From Branchiostoma lanceolatum (taxonomy: Eukaryota; Chordata; Leptocardii; Amphioxiformes; Branchiostomatidae), in contig NC_089730.1 of NCBI RefSeq assembly GCF_035083965.1, positions 20,098,527-20,162,526 on the forward strand: a stretch of 64,000 bases of DNA, read 5' to 3'. Shown here one piece after another: positions 39,491 through 48,448 of this stretch. Below the pieces are notes generated by a model. The model was given only the letters and a program-made list of their open reading frames with translations, did no database searches and was not told the origin of the DNA. Made by a program: the position numbers and the translations under genes. How positions within the stretch are numbered: position 1 is the stretch's first letter; each line of letters begins with the position of its first letter.

Positions 39491-39697
39491 TTCCTCCCTA
39501 ATGGGTAAATGATTCAGAAAGAGTGTTGGAAACCGTGCCGTTGCTACTCTTCGACGATGTCCAGAAATAGTTTACATCGTGGTGCCCCCCACCCCCATAC
39601 TGGGGATCGATCATTGTTTGCCCAGTAAAGAAACCTCTATCATGAAGTAAAATATAATTGGTAGATCTAGAGTTGACAGGTAGTTAACATATCTTTT

Positions 39698-39855
39698 ACC
39701 TGAGAGTTTGTGTTTTTTCTTGAGGTGTTGAAATGTCTTGAAATCAGGTTTCAAACAGTGATTGCCGACAAACCAAAATGGCGGTCACTATAAACTGATC
39801 ATAATCTACAGCACTGAAAAGGTCTAAGGTCAAAGGTGACATACCTGATTATCCG
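39698..39855 (-). promoter_or_regulatory. Z11 proximal promoter block and donor
   Basis: Donor CTCAG|GTAAAAG at 39700; ATGGCGG at 39778-39784 (78 bp); AGGTCAAAGGTGACATACCTG then ATTATCC. Intronic C-run at about 39583-39596. Confidence 0.6.
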
Positions 39856-40463
39856 GTATTGTTTAGCATTGTTAAAACGACGTAACGCATTGCACTTCGG
39901 CAAGGACGCTTATAACTGTTTTCGAACTTGATTTTGCCATTAATATCTTACCATTTCAAATTGTTTTCGATTGTGTTTCACGTCAAAACTAAGAAAGTTC
40001 GTGCTATAGCAATGCCTAACACGGTGATCTAGTAAGCTTACTTTGAGTAAATGTTTCGTTCATTCATTACACAGTACATCCCAAATCTTATTTTCAGCGG
40101 AAAATGCTGGATTGATTGATTGATCAAGATATGAAACATTCACACTAGCATGTATGAATCATGAGTTGATAGGATTTATTGTTACAGTTATCGTTCATAT
40201 TGCAAGAAAAGCCAACTGAATTCGACAATCTTGGTGCCTTATACCAAGGAGGATTTATATAAAACCTCCGTGATTATACATCTGGGCTGCTTGGCAAATA
40301 TAATTTAAGGGTGGAGCATCGTAAACTCTCGACGTCTGCATTATTCGCGTCTAACGTTACACTCCCCTCCCCCATTCAAAATCGCCGTAAAACTCTACCC
40401 TCAAATACTTCCGAGGACCTTTTCTACATGAATCGTTGAACGTTGATAGTTAACAAACGTCTT

Positions 40464-40625
40464 ACCTGTGATTTAGTTTAGCTGTAGGATCGACAGAGCG
40501 TTGAATCGTCGTAAAAATCGTCTTATAGAAGCATGGAAGGGTTAAAATGGCGGAGAAGATATCACGTGCCGATGCTTCCGCCAGCGAAAGGTCAAAGGTT
40601 ACGTACTTACATACCTGATCACATC
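40464..40625 (-). promoter_or_regulatory. Second (distal) promoter block upstream of Z11
   Basis: Donor CACAG|GTAAGACG at 40466; ATGGCGG at 40547-40553 (81 bp); GCTTCCGCC; AAAGGTCAAAGGTTAC; CATACCTGATCAC. C-run tract at about 40366-40376. No separate coding exon lies between it and the proximal block, so it is an alternative Z11 promoter or the leftover of a lost gene. Confidence 0.55.
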
Positions 40626-40784
40626 TGCGATGCTAAAGCAACTTTTCTCTTCACAAACTTCAGTACAAAGAAATCGATGAGAGATCTATTTATCTCAGCA
40701 TTTAAGTAGTTTTTAAACGTCTTGTTGCTGATACTTTATTTTGTCTATCCCGACGAAGTACGTGGAATCACAAAGTACATAAAC

Positions 40785-40858
40785 GCTTTTCGTTGCGACA
40801 GAATAGTCTCATTTGTGACATCTAAAGAGTTTCTCCCGAGTATCTTTCCTTACAAGCA
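40785..40858 (-). pseudogene. Isolated decayed finger
   Basis: The minus strand reads LVRKDTREKLFRCHK, a stop, DYSVATKS, clearly HTGEKPFxCDxCDYSVATKS after decay. It lies 575 bp beyond the Z12 stop, with a fold-back element between. Confidence 0.6.
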
Positions 40859-40993
40859 CTATTAGCTATACGCGAGGTTATTACTGCTATACGAAAATAC
40901 AACATAAATTTCCATTTTCTCTCTTGATCTATTTCTATCTTAAACAACAAGAAACAAAAACGGCGACTTTTCCCCCAGTTTATTATAATCGCT

Positions 40994-41087
40994 AGCCTGG
41001 GTGCCATCCTATTACTACCGAGACTCCTACACTCGCTACCCTAAGCGAGTACAGGAGCCCCGGTAGTAAAACGATTGCACCCAGACT
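40994..41087. mobile_element. Fold-back element (copy 2)
   Basis: AGCCTGGGTGCCATCCTATT...CTCGCT pairs with AGCGAGTACAGGAGCC...CACCCAGACT over about 44 bp with mismatches. Same family as 18482-18586 (shared CTCCTACACTCGCTACCCTA). Confidence 0.65.
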
Positions 41088-41432
41088 GTGATCGCAACCC
41101 AATACCAGCAAAATACATACATCGAATGACAACCTCAAAATCCCCTTTAAATTCCACGTAACATGCAACGAAATGATCAGCGATGTATCTTTCACCAAAG
41201 TCTTATTAAGACAACACCTTATTACAAAGTCCCCGTTAATTTTTTTCGTAAAATTGTTGCGTTTAAGAAGGTGGACGTTTAAGTCTGACCAGTATCATCG
41301 GTTCTCGACCAAAGCTAGCCACAGCACGGTAGCTAAAATTCAAGACATCTAAGAATTTAAGTCAATTAAAACATGACCGGATCTTCAGTAGCATAACTTA
41401 TCAACATGTGCAGGTATATATCTTTAGGGCGT

Positions 41433-42250
41433 TTAAACAGTGTGTAATTTAGCGATGTGTCGACCTAAAGTGCCTTTCTGTGCTGCGGAATAGTCGCAGT
41501 GGTTACATTTGTAAGGTTTTTCTGCTGTGTGTGTTCTCATATGTGCGGTCATCGTTGATTTTCCCCATGTCCTGTACCCACACTCCCCACACATGTGGGG
41601 CTTTTTCCCAGTGTGTTTAGCCATGTGAAGGTCTACATGACATTTTTGTGCAGCAGAATAGTCGCACTGGTCACATTTGTAGGGCTTCTCTCCAGTATGT
41701 TTTCTCATATGTACGACTAGGTGAGACCTGTCATTCGTCCTGTAATCGCACTCTCCACAAATGTACGGTTTTTCATCCGAGTGTTTTGCCATGTGTCTGT
41801 TCAAATCACCTTTTCGTACAGTTGAATAGTCGCACTGGTCACATTTAAAAGGCTTGTTACCCGTATGCCTTCTCATATGTACGGGTAGATAGGACATGTC
41901 GGCTGCCCTGTATCCACACTCTCCACACACGTAGGGTTTCTCTCCAGTGTGCTTAGTCATGTGTCGCTTTAAATGACCTTTCTGTGCACCAGAATATTCA
42001 CACTTGTCGCATTTATAGGGTTTCTCACCTGTATGTTTTCTTGTATGAATTATTAGGGTAGCATTTGAGGTTGTCCTATAGTCACACACAGTACACGCGA
42101 AGCGTTTATCCACAGTACGTTTAACTGCAAGCCTGTCCGTCTGCGCTCTTCTACCTTGTACATGTACGGGGAGGTTGACGGAGTCTCGCGTCAGATGTCT
42201 TCGTTTTTTATTCTGCTGCCTTCCCTTGTCTTCTTTCTTGTCCTCGCTTT
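41433..42250 (-). CDS. Z12, 8-finger C2H2 protein, start codon in exon 1
   Basis: Coding exon 2 begins after acceptor TTCATTTAG at 42250 with AAAGCGAGGAC, where all paralogues have AAATGGA, so the usual ATG is gone. Exon 1 ends GTGATGG at 42960. Splicing joins ATG-G to AA-AGC, giving M-E-S-E-D-K-K-E-D in the finger frame. The leader is short (about 55 residues) and lacks the DDLPTVHPGNET part. Eight fingers with complete ligands follow; the last is H-x4-H (HIAKLH) and the protein ends TV. Without the exon 1 start, the first in-frame Met would lie inside finger 2. Confidence 0.85.
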
Positions 42251-42959
42251 CTAAATGAATAACAGAAAATGAAATATTTTGTCCACCACTTGTTATTTTG
42301 AAATGATTGTATGTATACAACAAAAACTCAGATTAGTATACACTTGCTTAAGAACAGGGAAGAGACATGTAAACGATAGATTTTGTGGTACGTAGCTTAA
42401 GTTGTTTTGTTCTCCCGTTGTTTACTTGCAACATAACATGTATGAGTACTTTCTCCTCAGCCTTTTATTATGTAATAGTAAACTAATGCATTTAGCCCAA
42501 GTGGGCAAAAACTGCAAAAAAGATCAATAATATGATATGGGAAACGAAGTCACGAACTTGATTTCAGTTATTTTGACTAGAAGGGGAAAACAATGCTGAC
42601 CTTCAATGCTAGCTCGAAGATAGTGATTTCGAAAACGGTACAAGTGTCTTACATAATTTGGCTCTAAAAACGCTTTTACCAAGGTCAAAGGTTATCTACA
42701 TTTTGAGGCACAGAAACGCTATCATCATCAAAAATTTTATCATAAAGTATCCTAAAATTCATTGTACAAAGGCACCACAGTTAGTACGCTTGGGATGCAT
42801 TATTGGTCCCTTAACTAATGTTACATCCGTTACGCCCCCCTCCCCACACAGAGTCGACCTTCGGTTTTTCCTCCAAACACCTCCCTGAGAGACCCTGACT
42901 CGAACTTGTAGCTGTTTTAGAATCAACCAATGAACAATCTAATTCTGTAGGGTACGTAC
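42251..42959 (-). other. Intron 1 of Z12
   Basis: Bounded by GG|GTACGT at 42960/42959 and TTTAG at 42251. Contains the C-run tract (ACGCCCCCCTCCCC, about 42832-42845), 115 bp from the donor as in the other genes, which supports this donor. Confidence 0.5.
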
Positions 42960-43120
42960 CCATCACATTGGAAGGTAATATCCAAGTCAGATAACACTGC
43001 AGTGCGCTGAAATCGCGTCAGATTGAAAGGGAGATACGTGTACTTTTTTCAGCCTTGTTGTTTTCAAAATGGCGGACGCGTTTATAGGTTAAGGGTTAAT
43101 CAGTACTTCCCTGATTACCC
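42958..43120 (-). promoter_or_regulatory. Z12 promoter block and exon 1
   Basis: Donor at 42960; YY1-like ATGGCGG at 43069-43075 (109 bp); CAGTACTTCCCTGATTACC replaces the usual spacer, with AGGTTAAGGGTTAA in place of AGGTCAAAG. Confidence 0.5.
42960..42963 (-). CDS. Z12 exon 1 coding end (ATG plus one base)
   Basis: ATG at 42963-42961 and G at 42960, directly before the donor GTACGT. An ATGTGA start-stop overlaps it (ATGTGATGG), a minimal upstream reading frame that could tune initiation. Depends on the splice call. Confidence 0.45.
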
Positions 43121-43994
43121 AATTTGAGTCGCAAGATTCTGTCAAACACTTAACGGTTTGATCCATATAGTCGTGTCAACAACCGTTTTTTTTTCGCGAA
43201 AATAACACTTGTTTTCTCAATTGAAAGAAGATACTTTAACCTGTTTGATATTTGTATAGTGATGTATGTGTAATATTGAAAAAAAACTAAACAGGACAAC
43301 TATTCTAGTTTGCGACACGTTTGCGAACGTCGATTTTATTCAGAAGTCACAAAATATAGCTGAACAATTGCTTCTCTATTTTGCTGCGTATGGATGCATA
43401 ACCAGAAGACATCCATTTACAGTTTAGCTTACTATAAGGTTGAAACTTCATTTTCACAATGATAAAGCTAATACATGGTGCTGGGGAAAATTGAGACCAA
43501 TATGATCTACAAGAATCGAGATTCCTTCACCGTTTTTCTTAAACAAGATGATTTACAATAATGAATTAAAGTGTAGAAACAAAAGAGTAATAAACAATCT
43601 AATATCATAACAACTAATAAATCAATAACTAATGATAAGGAAAGATATTAACTAAATTGTTATGTATAAAAACTCAAATAACTAACTGAGCACAGAAAAG
43701 TTACAAACTTAATTAGAAAGGAAACAATTCGATAAATAATAACAAAGCAAATAACAACAAGAGGCTATAACAACACGTGAACAACAGAAGTTGAACACAA
43801 ATCACTACCAGCAGACCAGGCACCTACTGTAGTGTTATATCAACGCTAGATACATGCTGACATTTTCAGGTACTAGAGAATATTAGTATCAACTCGTTAT
43901 AACAGCAATACTATACTAGTACTATTTTACAATTGAGGCTTACAATATCCATGCGTACTGAGCATGCCTGTCCTATGAACACATATTCTTCACA
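43121..43994. other. Intergenic, no gene seen
   Basis: Very AT-rich (tracts such as AACAATCTAATATCATAAC). No gene, RNA or ordered repeat recognised. Confidence 0.35.
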
Positions 43995-44294
43995 CAGGAA
44001 TGGATGTGTGCAGCCAAACTGTATTTCATTGCAGCAGAATAGCCACATGGGTCACGTGTCTAACGTTTATGTATTCTCATATGTCTGGATAGGTTACCCT
44101 GGAAGGCCGTCCAGTATTCGCACTCTCCACACATGAGTGTGCTTGACCAATGGTTGGTTTGGACTGCCTTTCTCTCTTGTAGAATAAGAGTAGTCGCATT
44201 GGTCGCGTCTCATACCCTTATGCTTTCTTTTATGTCTGGATAGGAGAGCTCTGCCGGCAGTCTTGAATCCGCACTCCCCACACATGTATGGTAA
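43995..44294 (-). pseudogene. Broken C-terminal fingers of Z13
   Basis: In frame after the Z13 stop: [20 protein letters not shown], a finger missing its KPYK (HKGMRRDQCDYSYSTREK), then in another frame MCGECEYWTAFQGNLSR...HMRIHKR, a stop, and DPCGYSAAMKYSLAAH. Four former fingers can be traced down to about 44000. Same HKR-stop and MKYSL relic after Z14. Confidence 0.7.
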
Positions 44295-45359
44295 CTATGG
44301 TTTCTCCTTACCGTGTCTTAACATGTGTCGAGCTAGATGACTCTTTGTTGCTGCAGAATAGTCGCATTGGTCACACATGTAGGGTTTCTCACCTGTATGC
44401 GTTCTCATATGGTTGTCTAAAGTGCCTTTCTGTGCAGCAGAATAGTCACACTGGTCACATTTGTAGGGTTTCTCACCTGTATGTATTTTTATGTGATCGG
44501 ATAAGCGAGCCTTGTTAACTGTGCTGTACCCACACTCAACACAAATAAAGGGTTTCTCTCCCCCATGTTTAAACATGTGTCGATTTAGATTAACCTTTGT
44601 TGTTGTAGAATAGTCGCACAGTTGACACGTGTAAGGATATTTTCCAGTGTGTTTAGCCATGTGTTGGTCTAAATTGTTTTTCTGTACAGCAGAATAGTCG
44701 CACTGGTCACACTTATAGGGTCTCTCACCTGTATGTATTTTCCTATGTTTGGTTAAGTCAGACTTGCAAGCCGTTCTGTATCCGCACTCTTCGCACATGA
44801 AGGGTTTTTCTCCAGTATGCCTAGCCTTGTGTTGGGTTAAAGTCTTTTTCTGTGCAGCAGAATAGTCACACTGGTCGCATTTATAGGGTCTCATACCTGT
44901 ATGTCTTCTCATATGCACGGTTAGGGTTGACTTAACGGCCGCCCTGTATCCACACTCCCCGCACATGTAGGGTTTGTCTCCAGTGTGCCTAGTCATGTGT
45001 TTGTCTACAGCACATTTCGTTGTTGCAGAAAAGTCGCATTCGTTACATCTATAGGGTTTCTCACCTGTATGTGTTCTTGTATGTCGTAATAGCTTAGACT
45101 TTGAAAGTGCCACATAGTTGCATTCCGTACACACAAAGCGTGTATCTGTAGTGCGTTTCACCTCAAGCCTGTCCGTCTGCTCTGTTCGATCCTGTGCGGG
45201 AGGATGGTCAGATTTTGCCCCGCACGGTTCCTCACTTGGAGTATCCTCTCCCTTGTCCTGCTGCCTTCCCGTGTCCATTGTCTCGCTACTGCTTGCCTCG
45301 TTCCAAGTGGGTACAGGTGGCAGATCGTCCAAAGCAATCTCGCTACTTCTCTCGTCCAT
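44295..45359 (-). CDS. Z13, 10-finger C2H2 protein
   Basis: 354 residues from MDERSSEIALDDLPPVPTW; acceptor TTTTTTAG 2 nt upstream. A leader of about 74 residues, then ten intact fingers. It ends RHGKEKP at TAG. Normal linker DNA reads AAACCATACATG; here it is AAACCATAGTTACCATACATG, a 9-nt insertion that looks like a tandem duplication of ACCATAGTT/ACCATA and brings an in-frame stop. Four more degraded fingers lie behind it. The proximal fingers match Z3 (ECNYVALSKSKLLRHTRTH) more than Z14, hinting at exchange between groups. Confidence 0.92.
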   Translation of the reverse strand: MDERSSEIALDDLPPVPTWNEASSSETMDTGRQQDKGEDTPSEEPCGAKSDHPPAQDRTEQTDRLEVKRTTDTRFVCTECNYVALSKSKLLRHTRTHTGEKPYRCNECDFSATTKCAVDKHMTRHTGDKPYMCGECGYRAAVKSTLTVHMRRHTGMRPYKCDQCDYSAAQKKTLTQHKARHTGEKPFMCEECGYRTACKSDLTKHRKIHTGERPYKCDQCDYSAVQKNNLDQHMAKHTGKYPYTCQLCDYSTTTKVNLNRHMFKHGGEKPFICVECGYSTVNKARLSDHIKIHTGEKPYKCDQCDYSAAQKGTLDNHMRTHTGEKPYMCDQCDYSAATKSHLARHMLRHGKEKP

Positions 45360-45568
45360 TTCTAAAAAATAAAAATAAAAATGAATTTTCTGAAACCAGA
45401 AAAAAATCCCATACTCTCTATATCCATATTCTCTATCCTGAATGAAACATAATTATGAATATATATTATACAGCATGGCAAGGCAAATACCATCAGGCAG
45501 TGTTTAAGCCAATCCCTTTCATGACCTTGTACCTGTATGATTATTCTAACCAAAATGCATGTTTCTGG

Positions 45569-45707
45569 CAGCCATTTTCTTTCAAAGCTACAGCCCTGTG
45601 TAGTGCGGTGTGAGTGATCAGGTACAGTCACTCTAGTAAACGCACCAAATTATATCACATGTACAGCAGCTATATACAGGCCTGCAGTTTTGAAAGAAGA
45701 TGGCGGC
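45569..45707. repeat. Fold-back with YY1-like ends in Z13 intron 1
   Basis: Arm 45569-45604 (CAGCCATTTTCTTTCAAAGC) is inverted against 45675-45707 (TTTTGAAAGAAGATGGCGGC). Both ends carry an ATGGCGGC or GCAGCCAT YY1-like site facing outward. A copy is in Z14 intron 1 (50102-50247). Confidence 0.65.
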
Positions 45708-45774
45708 CCAAGGCTGTTTCTTTCTGACTTGTGCCGTATCAGGACCTGATGACTTCGACCTTGTTGAAAAGCGG

Positions 45775-45835
45775 CCATGTGGCTGAACAAGCACTTCGAA
45801 GAAAAATAAAGGCTTTGACTTGACTTGGATTAACT
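45775..45835 (+). mobile_element. Retroelement 3' tail fragment (copy 2)
   Basis: GTGGCTGAACAAGCACTTCG and AATAAAGGCTTTGACTTGAC, matching 39437-39490. Located in Z13 intron 1. Confidence 0.5.
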
Positions 45836-46115
45836 TGGGGTTTCTGGAGTTTTTGTCACCCGCAGCCGCAGGTAGGTGAGTTGGGAAGTCAGGGAATGAT
45901 GAACTTATTGCGGCGTCAGTGAATATCCTACATAGCGCTTCTGGGCTCTTCGATCTCTGCTCTATCTACAAGCGTAAGTAACTTGCATTCGATATGCCCC
46001 CCTCCCTAAGTCATGTATACCTTACCTACGATTTTCTTCGAATCACACCCCTGATTCTAACCGTCAGCTGCTCAATAGCGCGACACAGCCACTGTTGGCG
46101 GTTAATCAAGTACTT

Positions 46116-46270
46116 ACCTGTGCAGTTAAGGGTAGGAATAGAGTCGAAGAAAGTTGAAAATCGCCTCCGATCGGAGAGAATGATAACCCTCCCACGGCAC
46201 AAAATGGCGGACAAGCGTGGGTCAAACCAACTCCGTTGTAAAGGTCAAAGTTGATGTTCCTGATTACCCC
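46116..46270 (-). promoter_or_regulatory. Z13 promoter block and exon 1 donor
   Basis: Donor CACAG|GTAAGTAC at 46118; ATGGCGG at 46204-46210 (86 bp); AAAGGTCAAAGTTGATG; TTCCTGATTACC. The GT of the CAGGTATGT seen in other copies is replaced (CAGGAACAT), while CCTGATTA is kept. C-run at about 45996-46006. Confidence 0.62.
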
Positions 46271-46282
46271 CACTATACCAAT

Positions 46283-46302
46283 TCTACTCTACTCTACTCT
46301 AC
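46283..46302. repeat. (TCTAC)4 repeat
   Basis: Four pentamers just upstream of the Z13 promoter block. The same pentamer array lies at a different place near Z14 (about 50714). Confidence 0.85.
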
Positions 46303-47039
46303 ATGTTATAACAATGTTGAGTTGAGTTTATTGAGTTTGACTACGTTGCTGAAAGAACGCTTGTAAAACCATTCTTGATCTGACTTTCTATCTTTTCGTA
46401 CTATTTTTCGTTTGTTTCTTACAAAAATATAAAGGAAAATCCAAGTAAACAGTGCCTTACACTTTAATTCAGCAATCTTACTTCGAGTAAAAGGGTTGTT
46501 CACATTCATAAGACACACACCATATCGCTGGTCATGAATGCCCTATCGATTAAATCACATAACTTCATATATCTATTTCCTAGAAGGAACGCATGAACTA
46601 TACATTTTTCAGATTATTCTATTTTTCAATTTTGTAAGATTCTTTATTGACAAACCATACAAAGGTACATACACTATGACACATGCAACAAGTTATATAC
46701 AAATATAATAGTTGATGAATTAAAGTCGACTGTCGAAGCCAAATCTCAATGAATCTTTAAGTAAAAGTCGTGCAAAACAATTAATAAAGACATTCCACTT
46801 GAAGGCCTTGTTAAAATACTTCACAGTCTATCCTACTTCCTGCAGTCACTCTCTTAAAATATGTCTTAATTAGATTAATAGATCTGTAAGAAATAACCAC
46901 AAGTCTCAGTGATTAAGACTATCCTTACATTCTTTGAATGAACTGTATATGCCTTAAGTGGTTACCATCAAAATATTTTAAACCTGTTTGCAAAAATGGG
47001 CATATTAACTATGCTGGCTTCTTCTACGATACTGCTGAG
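46303..47039. other. Intergenic, no gene seen
   Basis: AT-rich; partly shared with 51007-51350 upstream of Z14 (GCAATCTTACTTGGAGTAAA), so duplicated with the gene. Confidence 0.4.
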
Positions 47040-47342
47040 CCCGCCTTTCGACGGATTATTAGCAGCTGCGCGTTAGTAACAAGTGCAAACAGAGGGTAGA
47101 AAGGGGGGTAGACAAGGACATGTGCAAGAACTGGACAAGTGAACTTTTAGTGTTGTTAGTAATTATATATTTACATATATACAAGGACGGGGGGCAGCTC
47201 AATGCAGCGAAGCCCGTCCCAGCTCAGTTTTGAACTGGGAGAGGGACTCCGCCTCCGCCACACTAGGCTCAAGTTCATTCCACTCTTGGATGGTACGAGG
47301 GAAGAACGTAGTAGTTGGTGTAGATGGGGCGGAGGGTGGTTG
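47040..47342 (-). mobile_element. LINE 3' end fragment
   Basis: Minus strand 47342-47199 reads QPPSAPSTPTTTFFPRTIQE then WNELEPSVAEAESLSQFKTE and LGRASLH with a stop. This is the C-terminal signature (FFPRTIxxWNxL...SLxxFKxxL) of a non-LTR retrotransposon ORF2. The flank down to about 47040 matches the copy at 16821-17085, so it is the shared 3' end. Pieces of the upstream part (GGGGCGGAGGGTGG, TTGACGAGGC) recur at 51400-51440 and 51835-51860. Confidence 0.7.
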
Positions 47343-48250
47343 AAATAAATTTAACGAAGCGGATCCGGGCCGTCCGGCTGGCCACTGTCATGTCAATTTC
47401 CTTGTACGTAGTCCAATACAAATCTACCTCTTTTCTCAAAATAAATCAAATCATCTCCGACACAAGCAATTGATGATTCCTGTGTATCATGCAATACATG
47501 TTCCATATACTAGTACGTATACTGAATTACTCTTATTGGATACCGTAGTGTTTAGACTCAAGTTTTGTAGAATTCATTAGCATTGTTGATAAGAAAAAAA
47601 CTTATATGTCTTGATATTTTGTACTACCCAAGAACTTGCCATACATTGTATCTTCTACATTTGTTGTGTAATAAACTTTGATGAATTGTTACTCACCATA
47701 ACATGGGCGAACGGACCGAACCAAATTATTGTTGTGGCTGATAACAAAAAAATGCACTATATAGATCGGGAAAGTTTTTTTTTCCGCATAAACAGCACAA
47801 AAAGGTATTTCAAGCATTTTTAAGTTGAGCGAACATGTAATTTTATTTTTCGAAATGATGTTAATCATCATATTATAATACATACTGTATGAATGACGTG
47901 AAACAAGTACAATTTCAACATAATGTAATGAAAAGTCAACAAAGTAGAAAGTCAACCATGATAGTGTTATATATACGTTTAGCTGGATACATGCTGACAT
48001 TTTCAGCTAAGAATAGAGTAGTATACAGTATCAATAGTTATAACAGCAATAATAATACGTTTATTACAAATAGGCTAATAGCATGTTGACAACAAACATA
48101 AAGTAAAACATGAGGCATACATGTGATACAAGATCATCATAATATAATACATAACGTATAAATGATTTATCATTTCAACTTTGACCTCATTTTACATAGA
48201 AAATGTCCGTCAAATTGACGGCAGCCGTATGACTTGTTCTGGCCTATGAC
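47343..48250. other. Intergenic repeat-rich DNA, no gene seen
   Basis: Contains a segment (about 47690-47890: ACATGGGCGAACGGACCGAA...TTAAGTTGAGCGAACATG) that recurs at 51460-51590 and 51890-52035. It is a dispersed or tandemly copied repeat. The copy here is uninterrupted and gives the empty site for the LINE insertion at 52040-53025. Confidence 0.5.
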
Positions 48251-48251
48251 C

Positions 48252-48282
48252 ACATATTCTACATATTCTACATATTCTACAT
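48252..48282. repeat. (ACATATTCT)3 short tandem repeat
   Basis: Three 10-nt-spaced copies of CATATTCTA just downstream of the Z14 tail. Confidence 0.75.
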
Positions 48283-48329
48283 TCTGAATGGTTGTGTGCA
48301 GCCTTGTTTTGATCAAAAATATAAACAAA

Positions 48330-48448
48330 CTGTATTTCATTGGATCAGAATAGCAACAATGGTCATATGTTTAACGTTTGTGTATTTTCATATGTCTGGA
48401 TAGGTTAGACCGGTCGGTCGTCCTGTATCCGCTCATGTCCGGCATTTC
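48330..48448 (-). pseudogene. Decayed fingers after Z14
   Basis: In frame after the Z14 TGA: EMPDMSGYRTTDRSNLSRHM, KIHKR, then a stop, then YDHCCYSDPMKYSLF. The first Cys pair is lost by a small deletion; the second finger matches the MKYSL relic after Z13. Confidence 0.65.
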
